NCBI GenBank assembly: GCA_036251935.1
Contig: CP133967.1
Location: 62,001 to 126,000 of the forward strand
Length of the DNA stretch: 64,000 bases
From: Orbaceae bacterium lpD04
GTDB lineage: Bacteria; Pseudomonadota; Gammaproteobacteria; Enterobacterales; Orbaceae
Direction: 5' to 3'
Both the position numbers and the translations under genes were made by a program. The notes under the pieces are model-generated. The model was not told the DNA's origin and searched no databases. It worked only from the letters and a program-made list of their open reading frames with translations. This document shows positions 50,272 to 60,567 of this stretch, one piece after another; within the stretch, counting starts at the first letter, position 1; every line of letters starts with the position of its first letter.

Positions 50272-50853
50272 CTAATAATAAGAATGAGAACCCGCTTGGT
50301 GATCGGTTAAATCACGAACCCCAGCAAGCTCAGGAAAAGCAGCTAACAATTGCTTCTCTATTCCTTCTTTTAAGGTAACGTCAACCATTGAGCACCCGTT
50401 ACAACCACCACCGAATTGTAAAATAACATGATTATCTTCAGTAAGTTCAATCAAGCTTACATATCCACCATGTCCTGCTAGCTGAGTATTAATTTCAGTT
50501 TGAATCATATAATCAACTCGCTCAATTAATGGGGCATCGTCGGCAACTTTCTTCATCTTAGCGTTAGGTGCTTTTAAGGTTAATTGCGAGCCGAGTTCAT
50601 CGGTAACAAAATCAATGATTGCATCGTCTAAAAAAGGGGCACTAATCTCATCAATATAAATTGAAAAATCTTCGTTTTTTTCTTCTATATCAGAGTCTTC
50701 AATAGAATCAATAGGACAATAAGATACACCACATTCAGCCGTTGGAGTACCTGGGTTAATAACAAAAACACGAATTTGTGTTCCATCGGCTTGGTTACTT
50801 AATAATTTTTTAAAATGTGCTCTAGCTGAATCGCTGATTGTAATAATTGACAT
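50272..50853 (-). CDS. nfuA: Fe-S biogenesis protein NfuA
   Basis: NfuA carries a [4Fe-4S] cluster at a dimer interface and delivers it to apoproteins, especially under iron or oxidative stress. The 193 residues (E. coli 191) have a degenerate A-type N-terminal domain without its three cysteines. The C-terminal Nfu domain has Cys151 and Cys154 in G-G-C-N-G-C-S. It is next to gntX, as in E. coli (gntX-nfuA), separated by 96 bases. Confidence 0.96.
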   Translation of the reverse strand: MSIITISDSARAHFKKLLSNQADGTQIRVFVINPGTPTAECGVSYCPIDSIEDSDIEEKNEDFSIYIDEISAPFLDDAIIDFVTDELGSQLTLKAPNAKMKKVADDAPLIERVDYMIQTEINTQLAGHGGYVSLIELTEDNHVILQFGGGCNGCSMVDVTLKEGIEKQLLAAFPELAGVRDLTDHQAGSHSYY

Positions 50854-50949
50854 ATAATACTCACTTGTCGATAACAGATAACCTATATAGATAGCATTAG
50901 GATAATAGTTGACTTAATTTATCAAATATTATATAGCTTGTTTTAGGTT

Positions 50950-51618
50950 TTACAAGGTAGTACGGCACAAACAAAGTATTTGTATATTTAAAGCGCCTCG
51001 TAATATCAACTGTTTACTGACTTCATCAATGGTGCTTCCTGTTGTAACAATATCATCAATAACAGCAATCGTTTTTTTCATCAAATCTGTTTCACAGTCA
51101 AAGATATGCTCAACATTTTTCTGTCTCTGAAATTTTGATAAGCTCTTTTGATCTGCACTTTTCGTTTTACGCTTTAGTAAAAAAGGTTTGAAATCAGCAC
51201 CTAACCAATAAGCGATATGTTTTGCTAAAAGAGCGGACTGATTATAACCTCTTGACCAATAACGGTTGTGATGTAAAGGCACACAAGTCACAATATCTGG
51301 TTTACATAGGCCCGTAGATAAGCGCTCATCATACCACGCCAAAAACATCAACCTTGCTAAAGGATAGGATAACTCTATTTTCTGATTAGATTTAAATTGA
51401 TAAATAAGTTTTGTGAACGGTTTTTGGTAATTGGCAACAGCAATTAATTTATGCCAACTCGGCTTCAATAACTGGCAATGGTGGCACGAATTATTTTTAT
51501 TAAACAATGGTAATCCACATACCGAACAAGCAGAAATGATGCGAGGAAGGTGTTGAAAACACTGACTACAAATCCCCCAATGTAAATTTAGAGGTAAATA
51601 ACATAATATACAGTTCAT
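50950..51618 (-). CDS. gntX: ComF family protein GntX
   Basis: The 222-residue protein has N-terminal zinc-ribbon cysteines (C-I-L-C, C-S-Q-C, C-S-V-C, C-H-H-C). A phosphoribosyltransferase-type domain follows with the PRPP loop A-V-I-D-D-I-V-T-T-G-S-T and the R-G-Y-N-Q-S block. ComF homologues assist uptake of transforming DNA and E. coli GntX is needed for growth on DNA. The link to gluconate in the name is historical. It lies upstream of nfuA on the same strand. The second long strand-specific region (51619-51800) holds the divergent ppiA promoter. Confidence 0.9.
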   Translation of the reverse strand: MNCILCYLPLNLHWGICSQCFQHLPRIISACSVCGLPLFNKNNSCHHCQLLKPSWHKLIAVANYQKPFTKLIYQFKSNQKIELSYPLARLMFLAWYDERLSTGLCKPDIVTCVPLHHNRYWSRGYNQSALLAKHIAYWLGADFKPFLLKRKTKSADQKSLSKFQRQKNVEHIFDCETDLMKKTIAVIDDIVTTGSTIDEVSKQLILRGALNIQILCLCRTTL

Positions 51619-51800
51619 AAAATGCGCTCATTTATTACTAGTTTCATAATTATTTTAACTAAGCGGTACTAATTATGAGTAAATCAGATCGTTTTATGAG
51701 AAATAATGCTCAATATTATGTAAATATTATAGAAAATTATTTTATGATAGCAATAATTAGCTATAATTGAGCTACTCTATCGAATTATAGGAAATTTAGC

Positions 51801-52361
51801 ATGGATAAAATAAAGGTATTATTACTAACATTAGGACTATCATTCGTCTCTACTTTTGCTGTGGCAAATACTCAAGTATTAATGGAAACAAGTGCTGGGA
51901 ACATAAAACTTGAACTTGATAATGAACATGCACCAATCACGACAAAAAATTTTATTGATTATGCTAATAGTGGTTATTATGACAATCTTATTTTCCATCG
52001 TGTCATTCCTAATTTTATGATCCAAGGTGGCGGAGCTGATGATCAATTAAATTTTAAAACACCCAATCCACCAATCAAAAATGAAGCAGGTAATGGTTTA
52101 AAAAATGACAGAGGAACCATTGCAATGGCAAGAACAAAAAATCCTGATAGTGCAACAAGTCAATTTTTTATTAATATTGTAGACAACGAATTTTTAAATT
52201 ATAAATCAGCAGATAATTATGGCTATGCTGTTTTTGGTAAAGTAATTGATGGCATGGACGTCGTAGATAAAATTGTTCATGTACAAACTGAGCGCAAAGG
52301 GCCGCATCAAAACGTACCTGTTACGCCTGTTTATATAAAGAAAGTGACGATTATTCAATAG
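51801..52361 (+). CDS. ppiA: Periplasmic peptidyl-prolyl isomerase (cyclophilin PpiA)
   Basis: The 186-residue cyclophilin speeds cis-trans isomerisation of prolyl bonds in exported proteins. A signal peptide ends near T-F-A-V-A-N, then the cyclophilin core follows. It contains [30 protein letters not shown] and F-G-K-V-I-D-G-M-D. Length and signal suit PpiA rather than cytosolic PpiB. A strong terminator follows. Confidence 0.95.
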   Translation: MDKIKVLLLTLGLSFVSTFAVANTQVLMETSAGNIKLELDNEHAPITTKNFIDYANSGYYDNLIFHRVIPNFMIQGGGADDQLNFKTPNPPIKNEAGNGLKNDRGTIAMARTKNPDSATSQFFINIVDNEFLNYKSADNYGYAVFGKVIDGMDVVDKIVHVQTERKGPHQNVPVTPVYIKKVTIIQ

Positions 52362-52373
52362 TATTAAATATAT

Positions 52374-52400
52374 AAGCGCTTCATTAAGCGCTTTTTTTTA
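52374..52400. terminator. Terminator between ppiA and pepB
   Basis: AAGCGCTT (52374-52381), CATT, AAGCGCTT (52386-52393), then TTTTTTA. Perfect stem with a run of T on plus, abutting the pepB stop at 52398. Confidence 0.8.
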
Positions 52401-53684
52401 TTTTAATGTCAGTAATAAATTAGCTAACGAACGAACCCCAACGCCTGTTGCTCCGGTTGCCCACAAGGCTGTCGCACTTTTACGAAATGTTGCAGAACAA
52501 TCAATATGTAACCAATTGTTGCGATAATCCTTGATGAAATAAGATAAAAAAGCAGCCGCGGTGCTCGCACCTGCGGTATTTGGTAAACCTGAGTTACCAA
52601 TATCAGCAAAAGATGATGGAAATTGTTGTCGATGAAATTCAGCTAATGGAAGTCGCCAAAAAGCCTCATGCTCATTATTTGCGCTTTGTAAAAGCTTACT
52701 TGCAAAGATATCATCAAAAGACAATAAAGATTGATAATCATTACCTACCGCAACTTTAGCTGCCCCTGTAAGCGTCGCACAATCAATAATATATTTCGCA
52801 TTATCGCTATCAGCACACAATAAACCATCAGCAAGGACTAAACGGCCTTCAGCATCGGTATTTTCTATTTCAACGCTCACTTTATTACGATAGTTAATGA
52901 TATCACCTAATTTAAAAGCACTCCCGCTAACTAAATTATCAGCACAGCATAAATAGAGTTTAACTCGATAGTTAAGCCCCCTAGCAATTGCCAAAGCAAG
53001 TGCTCCCGTTATTAATGCAGCGCCGCCCATATCTGAGCGCATTGACTCCATAAAGCTACTCGGTTTAAGACTATATCCACCTGAGTCAAAGGTAATTCCT
53101 TTACCAATCAAACACACAGTAACAGGCATATCATTATTTTTGCTCGGATTATAATCAAGCTCTAATAGTACAGGCGGGCGGTTTGAACCTTTTCCAACCG
53201 TATAAAGACCCATATAGTTATTATTTTTTAGCTCATCACCTACAATGAATTTATAGTTAATATGGCGAGTAAATGAGGCTAATAAATCAGTGCAACGCTG
53301 AGCTAACTGCATAGGGCTTTGTTCTTCCGCTGGCTGATTAATACAATCTCTTGTCCAATCGATAATTAATAAACGATTTTTGAGCTCCAACGCTTCTTTT
53401 TGACTAAGTTTTGACCACTCTATTTTCGCTATATGATGACTTTTTGGTTGACGATAACCTAACCAAAAATGCCAATTTGCTTCAAGATCCCAACCCTCTC
53501 CTTCAAGTTTACAATGACCGATCCCTTGGCTTTCAATTTTTCGCCCAGCACGCTGAATTGCATCTAATTTAAGCTCTTTTTTGTAATGAATTGTGATCCC
53601 GCCATCTGAATAACTTAGTAAAGCTGATTTGCCCCATTGTGCACTTGCAGCTTTACTTGATAAAAAAATCGACATTGTAGACAT
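52398..53684 (-). CDS. pepB: Peptidase B (leucyl aminopeptidase family M17)
   Basis: PepB is a cytoplasmic manganese-dependent aminopeptidase. I use ATG 53684, nine bases after GGAG, rather than the ATG 15 bases upstream, giving 428 residues (E. coli 427). M17 metal and active-site motifs are present: [12 protein letters not shown]-x-[10 protein letters not shown], and [12 protein letters not shown]. Similarity is closer to PepB than to the hexameric PepA. It is a single-gene unit convergent with ppiA. Confidence 0.94.
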   Translation of the reverse strand: MSTMSIFLSSKAASAQWGKSALLSYSDGGITIHYKKELKLDAIQRAGRKIESQGIGHCKLEGEGWDLEANWHFWLGYRQPKSHHIAKIEWSKLSQKEALELKNRLLIIDWTRDCINQPAEEQSPMQLAQRCTDLLASFTRHINYKFIVGDELKNNNYMGLYTVGKGSNRPPVLLELDYNPSKNNDMPVTVCLIGKGITFDSGGYSLKPSSFMESMRSDMGGAALITGALALAIARGLNYRVKLYLCCADNLVSGSAFKLGDIINYRNKVSVEIENTDAEGRLVLADGLLCADSDNAKYIIDCATLTGAAKVAVGNDYQSLLSFDDIFASKLLQSANNEHEAFWRLPLAEFHRQQFPSSFADIGNSGLPNTAGASTAAAFLSYFIKDYRNNWLHIDCSATFRKSATALWATGATGVGVRSLANLLLTLK

Positions 53685-53868
53685 AAGACGTGACTCCATT
53701 TTATTAATAAATAATGACTTAACCGCTATTTTAACAAAATAATTTAATAATATACATCTGTGTTAAAGATAGTATAAACAATAAAAGCTAATCGCTCGTT
53801 TCGTACTTTTTAATAGATAAAATTACGCTATAATTTAATCTCAAATAAGAAATAGTAAAGAGGTAATA

Positions 53869-54651
53869 ATGTCACAACTATCAACCGAAATTTTAGCGAT
53901 AAAAAATGGTATTAATTTTCGAGATCTTGGCGGAATTAAAACTCAAGATGGTCGAAAAATAAAATCGGGGCTATTATTTCGCTCTGGCGATTTTAATCAA
54001 ATTACCTTAGATGAACAGAATTTTATTGCTAAAAAATTAGACCTAAATATTGTGCTAGATTATCGCGACCATACTGAAATAAAAACTAGACCTGATAATT
54101 TATGGCACCAAGCACAATATTTCAATATTCCAGCAAATCCAATGAGTGATGATGTTACAGCTAATTTAACAAAAGAGTTAGCAAATACTAACATACTGAA
54201 AAAAGATTTTCCAAATGACTTTATGATTAAGCTGTATCAATTGTTACCATTTAATAATACCGCTTATCAAACTTTGGTGGAATTATTATTAAATAATGAA
54301 GGTAAATCAATCGTACAACACTGCGCTATCGGTAAGGATAGAACTGGAGTTGGGGTTGCTTTAACCCTATTTGCTTTAGGGGTTGACGAAAAAACGATTA
54401 TGGCAGATTATTTATTATCAGATAAGGTTTTAGCTAATTTTAGGGAAAAACTATTTTTACATTATCAAACTCACTTAACGGATGAGGAATTAGAAAAGCG
54501 CAAACAAATTTTTGCAGCCAAACCTGTTTATTTACAATCAGCACTTGATGCAATTAAAAATAAATATCAAACCATCAATAACTGGTTAGAAAATGAATAT
54601 CAATTAAATGAAAGTAAACGTCAAACTATTCAAGATTATTATTTAATATGA
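53869..54651 (+). CDS. Tyrosine-protein phosphatase (PF13350 type)
   Basis: The 260-residue protein belongs to the atypical tyrosine phosphatases (PF13350, Listeria LipA or mycobacterial PtpB relatives). It has N-F-R-D-L-G-G near the start, F-R-S-G, L-D-Y-R-D-H, and the P-loop H-C-A-I-G-K-D-R-T-G with catalytic Cys152 and Arg158. The Lys-Asp within the loop is the mark of this subgroup, which can also remove phosphate from phosphoinositides and from serine/threonine in some members. No signal peptide is seen. AGAGG precedes the ATG. Its substrate is unknown, and no tyrosine kinase gene is adjacent. Confidence 0.87.
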   Translation: MSQLSTEILAIKNGINFRDLGGIKTQDGRKIKSGLLFRSGDFNQITLDEQNFIAKKLDLNIVLDYRDHTEIKTRPDNLWHQAQYFNIPANPMSDDVTANLTKELANTNILKKDFPNDFMIKLYQLLPFNNTAYQTLVELLLNNEGKSIVQHCAIGKDRTGVGVALTLFALGVDEKTIMADYLLSDKVLANFREKLFLHYQTHLTDEELEKRKQIFAAKPVYLQSALDAIKNKYQTINNWLENEYQLNESKRQTIQDYYLI

Positions 54652-54765
54652 TTCTTGTTAATATGGTTTAGATATATACTAGTTATGTAAAAAACTTGTA
54701 TTAATGATAGTAAGCACTAACAAAACATTACAATAAGTAATTAATAACAATATAGGAGCAATATC

Positions 54766-55290
54766 ATGTTAACCAAAGAAATGACTACAAAACTCAACGA
54801 CCAGCTTAACCTCGAATTTTATTCATCAAATCTTTATCTACAAATGAGTGCTTGGTGCGATGATCAAAATTTTTCGACATTTGCTCGCTTCTTGCGTGAT
54901 CACGCAAAAGAAGAGTTGGCACATATGCAGCGCCTATTTGATTATGTACAAGATTGTGGTGCACTTGCTATCGTTGGCAAAATTGATGCTCCAGATACCA
55001 AGTTTAAATCATTAAATGATGTATTTAAAAAAGCTTATGCCCATGAAATAAAAATTAGTCAGGCCATTAATGCCCTTGTAGACTACGCGTTAACTAAAAA
55101 GGATTACGCTACATTCCAGTTTTTACAGTGGTATATTGCCGAGCAGCATGAAGAAGAAAAATTATTCAAAACTATCGTCGATAAATTAGAGCTTGTTGGC
55201 GAGAATAAACGTGATTTATTCTTTATGGATAAGGATTTTAACCAAGTACTTTCTGAATCGGGCTTACTAACAAGCAGTAATAACGCTTAA
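54766..55290 (+). CDS. ftnA: Non-haem ferritin
   Basis: FtnA stores iron as a 24-mer shell. The 174 residues (E. coli 165) form a four-helix bundle. The ferroxidase ligands sit around E-F-Y-S-S-N-L-Y, H-A-K-E-E-L-A-H-M and the W-Y-I-A-E-Q-H-E-E-E block. AGGAGC precedes the ATG. There is no sign of a bacterioferritin haem methionine. A convergent hairpin separates it from argP. Confidence 0.95.
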   Translation: MLTKEMTTKLNDQLNLEFYSSNLYLQMSAWCDDQNFSTFARFLRDHAKEELAHMQRLFDYVQDCGALAIVGKIDAPDTKFKSLNDVFKKAYAHEIKISQAINALVDYALTKKDYATFQFLQWYIAEQHEEEKLFKTIVDKLELVGENKRDLFFMDKDFNQVLSESGLLTSSNNA

Positions 55291-55308
55291 TATGCTTAGT
55301 TTATAAGT

Positions 55309-55331
55309 AAGGCGTTTAATTTAAACGCCTT
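55309..55331. terminator. Hairpin between ftnA and argP
   Basis: AAGGCGTTTAA (55309-55319) and TTAAACGCCTT (55321-55331) are perfect arms. T tracts are short on both sides. It is the only structured element between the convergent stops. Confidence 0.5.
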
Positions 55332-55346
55332 AAATTTAATCGACAT

Positions 55347-56243
55347 TTAACTGTCTTGCCATAAAACATTCTTAGCATAATTAAGAATTGTTTCCGAAAT
55401 ATTTTGCATTACACTGCTCTCTGGAGCAAAACGATGCCAATAAAGCATTCGACGCTGAAATAGTCCTTCAGTCAAATTAACTAACTCACCACTTTTAAGC
55501 TCTTTTTCAACTTGAAGAATTGGTAACATGCAGCAAGCAGAACCTTGTTTTGCAAGTTGAACAAAAGCTTCAGATGAACTAGTAATATGGCATACAACGC
55601 TTCCTGGTGCTAAGTTAAAATTTTCATTTAAAAACATCTGGTGCATATCATCTAAATGATCAAAGGCAACCGCCGGCGCTTTCATTAACGTTGAACGAGT
55701 GACGCCATTTGGAAAATAACGTTTAGCAAAATCAGGTGAGGCAACAAAAATATAGTCTAAAGCCCCTAACTTATCAGACAAACAGCCGGGTAATGGTAAC
55801 TCTTGAATACTAATAGCTGCAACCACAGTACCCAATCGTAGTAGATCTAAAGTATGCTCTTCATCTTTAACCTGAATATCAAAGCGCAAATTATTTTTAT
55901 CTAATACATTTTTTAAGGCAGGAAGAACCCAAGTTGCGAGAGAATCGGCATTAACTGCAACGGAAAGAGATAACGGCGTTGTGTTGGTATCATTATTGCC
56001 AAGCCATTGGTGCTCTAATAGTTCCACTTGATGAAGCAATCCCAACAAGTGCTCGCCTTGCTTAGTTGCTTTTGGTGGAATCGTTCTAACTAGTAGTTGT
56101 TGGCCAAAAAAGCTCTCTAACTGCTTAATTCGCTGCGATACTGCAGGCTGTGTAATGCATAACTTATCAGCCGCACGCTCAAATCCGCGCTCTTTTATTA
56201 CGGCATCTAATGCTTGTAATGCTCTATAATCTGGACGTTTCAT
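55347..56243 (-). CDS. argP: LysR-type regulator ArgP (IciA)
   Basis: ArgP senses arginine and lysine and controls argO, lysP, dapB and similar genes. The 298 residues match E. coli ArgP (297) from [13 protein letters not shown] through the HTH ([22 protein letters not shown]). The match runs to the C-terminal [15 protein letters not shown]. It is divergent from rpiA, the same arrangement as in E. coli. Confidence 0.95.
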   Translation of the reverse strand: MKRPDYRALQALDAVIKERGFERAADKLCITQPAVSQRIKQLESFFGQQLLVRTIPPKATKQGEHLLGLLHQVELLEHQWLGNNDTNTTPLSLSVAVNADSLATWVLPALKNVLDKNNLRFDIQVKDEEHTLDLLRLGTVVAAISIQELPLPGCLSDKLGALDYIFVASPDFAKRYFPNGVTRSTLMKAPAVAFDHLDDMHQMFLNENFNLAPGSVVCHITSSSEAFVQLAKQGSACCMLPILQVEKELKSGELVNLTEGLFQRRMLYWHRFAPESSVMQNISETILNYAKNVLWQDS

Positions 56244-56406
56244 GGTTTTATAATAATTTTATTGTTAATGGGATCGTTAAAATATTAGTTTATTTTATCA
56301 AAATCATAATGATTTTTACTTCCTAATTGGTTACTATGCCATATCTAGCAATAGATTGCTTTCAAAATTTTTATTTTTTGCGAAAAATCAATCAAAGGTG
56401 ACGCTA

Positions 56407-57063
56407 ATGACTCAAGATGAACTAAAAAAAGCAGTAGGCTTTGCCGCACTTAAATTCGTTAAACCTAATACAATTGTTGGGGTTGGTACAGGCTCAACTG
56501 CAGCTCATTTTATTGACGCATTAGCGACGATTAAAAATGATATCATCGGTACCGTTTCAAGTTCAGAAGCATCAACAGCTAAATTAAAAGCATATGGAAT
56601 TCCTGTTTTTGATTGTAATGAAGTCGACAGCTTAGATATTTATGTTGATGGTGCTGATGAAATTAATCATCAAATGCATATGATCAAAGGCGGAGGTGCC
56701 GCGCTCACTCGCGAAAAAATCATTTCAGCTATTAGTAAACAATTTATCTGTATTGTTGATGAATCAAAGCTAGTTAATACATTGGGGAGATTTCCATTAC
56801 CTATTGAAGTCATTCCAATGGCTCGTTCTTATGTAGCAAGGGAACTCTTTAAACTAGGTGGAAAACCTATCTATCGTGAAGGCGTAGTTACTGATAATGG
56901 TAATGTTATTTTAGATATTCACGATTTTATGATTATAAATCCAATAGAAGTTGAAAATAAAATCAATAATATTGCTGGCGTTGTGACCGTTGGATTATTT
57001 GCTAATCGTAGTGCTAATATCGCGCTTGTAGGTACAACAAGTGGAGTAAAAGAGGTAAGGTAA
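56407..57063 (+). CDS. rpiA: Ribose-5-phosphate isomerase A
   Basis: RpiA interconverts ribose 5-phosphate and ribulose 5-phosphate. I choose ATG 56407, preceded by AAAGGTG, rather than the ORF start 51 bases upstream, since [11 protein letters not shown] aligns with the E. coli start. This gives 218 residues (E. coli 219). Active-site blocks are [15 protein letters not shown] and [11 protein letters not shown]. serA follows after 54 bases, as in E. coli. Confidence 0.97.
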   Translation: MTQDELKKAVGFAALKFVKPNTIVGVGTGSTAAHFIDALATIKNDIIGTVSSSEASTAKLKAYGIPVFDCNEVDSLDIYVDGADEINHQMHMIKGGGAALTREKIISAISKQFICIVDESKLVNTLGRFPLPIEVIPMARSYVARELFKLGGKPIYREGVVTDNGNVILDIHDFMIINPIEVENKINNIAGVVTVGLFANRSANIALVGTTSGVKEVR

Positions 57064-57117
57064 GGAAAATTAAATTTTTTAGTAAACCAATAATAAACTA
57101 ATCAAAGAGAGGATAAC

Positions 57118-58359
57118 ATGGTTGTTCAAGCACTAACTAAAGATGAAAATAAATTTTTATTACTTGAAGGTGTTCATCCAAGTGCCGTTGAAATTTTAAA
57201 ATCATCGGGTTATACCAATATTGAGTACCACAAAGGTGCGCTAGATGAAAATGAATTAAAAAAAGCAATAAAAGATGCTCGTTTTATTGGTATTCGCTCC
57301 AGAACTAAACTCTCGAAAGATATTATTGATAGTGCCCCGAAATTAGCTGCAATAGGATGCTTTTGCATTGGAACTAATCAAGTTGATTTAGCTGCAGCGG
57401 CAACAAAAGGGATCCCTGTTTTTAATGCACCTTTTTCAAATACTCGCTCCGTTGCAGAACTCGTTCTTGCTGAAATAATTTTACTTTTTAGACGTATACC
57501 AGAAGTCAATGCTCAAGCACACTTAGGTAAATGGAATAAGATTGCACTTGGTTCGCACGAAGCGAGAGGAAAGCGCCTAGGAATTATTGGTTATGGTCAT
57601 ATAGGTAGTCAGCTTAGTGTACTTGCAGAATCACTTGGCATGAAAATTTACTTCTATGATACAGAAACAAAGCTCCCATTAGGTAATGCAAAGCAGATGC
57701 CGACATTACAGTCATTACTTGAAAAATGCGATGTTATTTCATTACATGTACCCGAAAATCCAACGACATTAAATATGATTGGCAAGGCCGAGCTGGCGAT
57801 GATGAAACCGCGCGCTATTTTAATCAATGCATCTCGTGGAACAACGGTTGATCTTGATGCCTTAGCCGATGCTGTAGAAAATAAGCATATTTCGGGAGCG
57901 GCAATTGATGTTTTTCCTAGTGAACCGGCTAGTAATAGTGAGCCTTTTCAATCACCATTATGTAAATATGATAATGTTATTATTACCCCTCATATTGGCG
58001 GCTCAACAATTGAAGCACAAGAAAATATTGGCATTGAAGTTGCTACAAAGTTAGCCAAATATTCTGACACGGGCTCAACATTAAGTACGGTAAATTTCCC
58101 AGAGGTATCACTGCCGATACCAGCAAAAGGAGTAAGCCGCTTTTTAAATATTCACGCCAATCAGCCCGGTGTATTAACCGCCATCAATACCTTATTTGCA
58201 AGCAGAGGGCTAAACATCGCAGCGCAATATTTACAAACAACACCACAAGTTGGCTATGTGGTAATTGATATTGATAATGTTAACTTTAATAAAGCCGAAG
58301 AAGTCCTTGTTGAATTAAAAAATGTATCGGGTACTATTCGAGCAAGACTTTTATTCTAA
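57118..58359 (+). CDS. serA: D-3-phosphoglycerate dehydrogenase
   Basis: SerA makes 3-phosphohydroxypyruvate, the first step of serine synthesis. The 413 residues (E. coli 410) have the split substrate domain, a Rossmann domain (G-Y-G-H-I-G-S-Q), and the Arg/Glu/His triad in N-A-S-R-G-T, D-V-F-P-S-E-P and T-P-H-I-G-G-S. A C-terminal ACT domain (about 340-413) gives feedback by serine. GAGAGG precedes the ATG. It is followed by a strong terminator. Confidence 0.97.
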   Translation: MVVQALTKDENKFLLLEGVHPSAVEILKSSGYTNIEYHKGALDENELKKAIKDARFIGIRSRTKLSKDIIDSAPKLAAIGCFCIGTNQVDLAAAATKGIPVFNAPFSNTRSVAELVLAEIILLFRRIPEVNAQAHLGKWNKIALGSHEARGKRLGIIGYGHIGSQLSVLAESLGMKIYFYDTETKLPLGNAKQMPTLQSLLEKCDVISLHVPENPTTLNMIGKAELAMMKPRAILINASRGTTVDLDALADAVENKHISGAAIDVFPSEPASNSEPFQSPLCKYDNVIITPHIGGSTIEAQENIGIEVATKLAKYSDTGSTLSTVNFPEVSLPIPAKGVSRFLNIHANQPGVLTAINTLFASRGLNIAAQYLQTTPQVGYVVIDIDNVNFNKAEEVLVELKNVSGTIRARLLF

Positions 58360-58366
58360 TAACAAA

Positions 58367-58391
58367 AAGGGCATATCGCCCTTCTTTTTTG
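58367..58391 (+). terminator. Terminator after serA
   Basis: AAGGGC (58367-58372), loop ATATC, GCCCTT (58378-58383), then CTTTTTTGT. Ends the rpiA-serA unit. Confidence 0.75.
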
Positions 58392-58443
58392 TCTCTTATC
58401 TCTCCAGTTTCAGTTCTAATAATAATCAACTTTATTTCAAATC

Positions 58444-58459
58444 TGTGATCTAGGTTTAT
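58444..58459. promoter_or_regulatory. Possible CRP site, left half only
   Basis: TGTGATCTAGGTTTAT keeps a perfect left half (TGTGATCTAG) of the CRP consensus but a poor right half. It lies 212 bases before the hydroxyacid dehydrogenase start. Low confidence, though PTS operons are commonly CRP-activated. Confidence 0.3.
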
Positions 58460-58493
58460 AGATTTTTTTTTCCTAATAATCTATATTGCTGAT

Positions 58494-58507
58494 TGTGACC
58501 GGTCACA
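58494..58507. promoter_or_regulatory. Perfect 14-base palindrome, LacI/GalR-type operator candidate
   Basis: TGTGACC (58494-58500) is followed directly by GGTCACA (58501-58507). The central CCGG with flanking TGT/ACA matches the form of LacI/GalR-family operators such as the E. coli GntR site (ATGTTACCGGTAACAT). It is 149 bases before the first gene of the PTS operon. No LacI-type regulator is encoded in the window, so the cognate repressor would lie outside. The rest of 58392-58655 shows no gene. Confidence 0.55.
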
Positions 58508-58655
58508 TTAATAAGCTAAATCAACAAAATAGACTATCGCTATTATTTTTAAATCTAAAAATAATCGGCTGAAATACATAGATTACTTTCTGCAGTAATA
58601 AAAAAATTTATATATCTTAAAAAATATATCTGTTTTATGTAACTAGGAGTTTTGT

Positions 58656-59633
58656 GTGAAAAATTACAATATAGCAGTAATAAACTCAAGTAGCTTTGGA
58701 AAATACTTTCCTGAACATTTACAAAGATTAGAGAAAATCGGAAAAGTAAAATCATTCACTTTTGATAATAATATTGATGGTAAATCATTAGCCGAAGCGC
58801 TAGAAGGATTTAATATCATTATTGCCAGTGTAAGACCATTCTTTAATAAAGACTTTTTTGCTCATAAAGATGCGCTATTTCTTATCTCTCGTCATGGTAT
58901 TGGATACAATAATGTTGATATCATTGCCGCCAAAAATCATGGCACAATCGTTAGTATAGTCCCACCACTTGTTGAACGAGATGCTGTAGCTGAAAATGCC
59001 ATAACAAATTTACTTGCACTCGTTAGAAAAACTGTTCAATCGCAAGATGCTGTTAAAGATAATGAATGGAGCAAGCGTGCTACTTTTTTAGGCATTAATG
59101 TTACCGGTAAAACAGTCGGTATTATTGGCTGCGGTAATATTGGTAGCCGTGTAGCGGAAATATTCAAACATGGTTTTAATGCAAGAATCTTAGTAACAGA
59201 CCCTAAAGTTGATAAAAATTGGGCTATAAAACATGATATAGAAATTGTTGAATTAGATTACCTCCTTGAACATTCTGATATCATTTCTTTAAATGCATCA
59301 TTAAATGACACTAGTTATAACATCTTAAATAAACGTGAATTCTCATTAATAAAAAAAGGGGTTTATATTACCAACACGGCTCGAGCTGAATTAATTAATG
59401 AAGCAGCACTATTACATGCATTAGATGAAAATATCGTAGCAGGTCACGCAACAGATGTGATGTACGTTGAGCCATCATTTAATGATAATCCTCTCATCAA
59501 ACACCCTAATGTATTGGTCACGCCACATACTTCTGCTTACGCAATAGAATGTTTACAAGGTATGGGTGAAAAATGCGTTAGCGATATTGAAAATTTGGTA
59601 AAAAAGGCTCCGTTAAAAAACGTTGTTTCTTAA
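58656..59633 (+). CDS. D-2-hydroxyacid dehydrogenase, NAD-dependent, in a PTS operon
   Basis: The 325-residue enzyme belongs to the D-isomer-specific 2-hydroxyacid dehydrogenases (PF00389/PF02826). The catalytic triad is intact: arginine in N-T-A-R, glutamate in M-Y-V-E-P-S, histidine in T-P-H-T-S-A. The Rossmann motif is G-C-G-N-I-G, and an aspartate (V-T-D-P) at the end of the second strand suggests NAD. It starts with GTG, five bases after AGGAGT. There is no ACT domain, so it is not SerA. It leads the PTS operon, 60 bases before IIC, and probably acts on the imported compound or a product. The substrate is unknown. Confidence 0.88.
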   Translation: MKNYNIAVINSSSFGKYFPEHLQRLEKIGKVKSFTFDNNIDGKSLAEALEGFNIIIASVRPFFNKDFFAHKDALFLISRHGIGYNNVDIIAAKNHGTIVSIVPPLVERDAVAENAITNLLALVRKTVQSQDAVKDNEWSKRATFLGINVTGKTVGIIGCGNIGSRVAEIFKHGFNARILVTDPKVDKNWAIKHDIEIVELDYLLEHSDIISLNASLNDTSYNILNKREFSLIKKGVYITNTARAELINEAALLHALDENIVAGHATDVMYVEPSFNDNPLIKHPNVLVTPHTSAYAIECLQGMGEKCVSDIENLVKKAPLKNVVS

Positions 59634-59693
59634 TGACATATTACTAATTCAAATTTTTATCAATATTTATTTAATTATGCTAGGAGTTAATAT

Positions 59694-60524
59694 ATGCAAG
59701 ATATGCATGTAACCGTTCTTCAGGCAACCATTATTGCTATTTGGGTTGCGCTAATTATGTCAAGAGGATTAGGAGGCGCAACATTAACACTGCGTTTCTC
59801 GCCAATGATGACAGGGCTTATTGTGGGCGTTGTATTTAATGATATTCCTCATGCGATGATCACAACCGCTGCAATACAACTTATCTATATGGGGGTTTTC
59901 TCACCGGGCGGACAAATGCCATCAGAGCCAGCAATAGCAACCGCCGTTGCCGTACCTGTTGCTGTATTAGGGAAAATGGATCCTACGGCCGCTGTCGCAG
60001 TTGCGGTGCCAGTTGGTTTATTAGGCTCATATCTATACCAACTTCGCTTTTTTCTTAATACCATGATTATGAAGCTAACTGAAAAATATGCAGCAGAAGG
60101 GAATAGTCATGGATTAACGCTTTCCATCATAGTCTTGCCATTTATTGCCGGTATTGTGCTATTTTTTCCATTTATGTTTGCGGCCCTCTATTTTGGTGCG
60201 CCGTTTATTGCCGATATCATAAAATCTAATGCGGGAGGACTTGCTTTCCATATTCTTAATGTGATCGGCGGCGGACTTGCTGCTGTTGGTATCGCTTTAA
60301 CTATCTATGTTATAGGCAAAAAAAGTTATATTATTTTCTTTTTACTCGCCTATTTTACTGCTGTTGTCGCAAAACCACTAAATATCACCATGGTAACTTA
60401 TGCAATTCTTGGTGCAATTATCGCATTTATATTTGTGCTAGCTAAAAATGAAGCGGCAAACGCTGTAGCGAAAAATACTAACACAAATTCAAATAATTCC
60501 GGTCAAGCCGATGATGATTATTAA
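59694..60524 (+). CDS. Mannose-family PTS permease subunit IIC
   Basis: This 276-residue membrane protein matches the EII-Sor/Man IIC family (PF03609). It has about seven to nine helices and the conserved G-D-I-P-x-A-M-I-like loop seen here as N-D-I-P-H-A-M-I-T-T. I-Q-L-I-Y-M-G-V-F-S-P-G-G-Q-M-P-S-E follows. A 20-residue polar tail (N-T-N-T-N-S-N-N-S) is unusual. IIC with IID forms the sugar channel. TAGGAG precedes the ATG. The substrate cannot be read from sequence; Man-family systems carry mannose, glucose, amino sugars, sorbose, fructosamines or sugar acids. Confidence 0.93.
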   Translation: MQDMHVTVLQATIIAIWVALIMSRGLGGATLTLRFSPMMTGLIVGVVFNDIPHAMITTAAIQLIYMGVFSPGGQMPSEPAIATAVAVPVAVLGKMDPTAAVAVAVPVGLLGSYLYQLRFFLNTMIMKLTEKYAAEGNSHGLTLSIIVLPFIAGIVLFFPFMFAALYFGAPFIADIIKSNAGGLAFHILNVIGGGLAAVGIALTIYVIGKKSYIIFFLLAYFTAVVAKPLNITMVTYAILGAIIAFIFVLAKNEAANAVAKNTNTNSNNSGQADDDY

Positions 60525-60567
60525 TCAATGTCTGATTTTGATTAATAAAAAATAGAGGAATAGAAAT

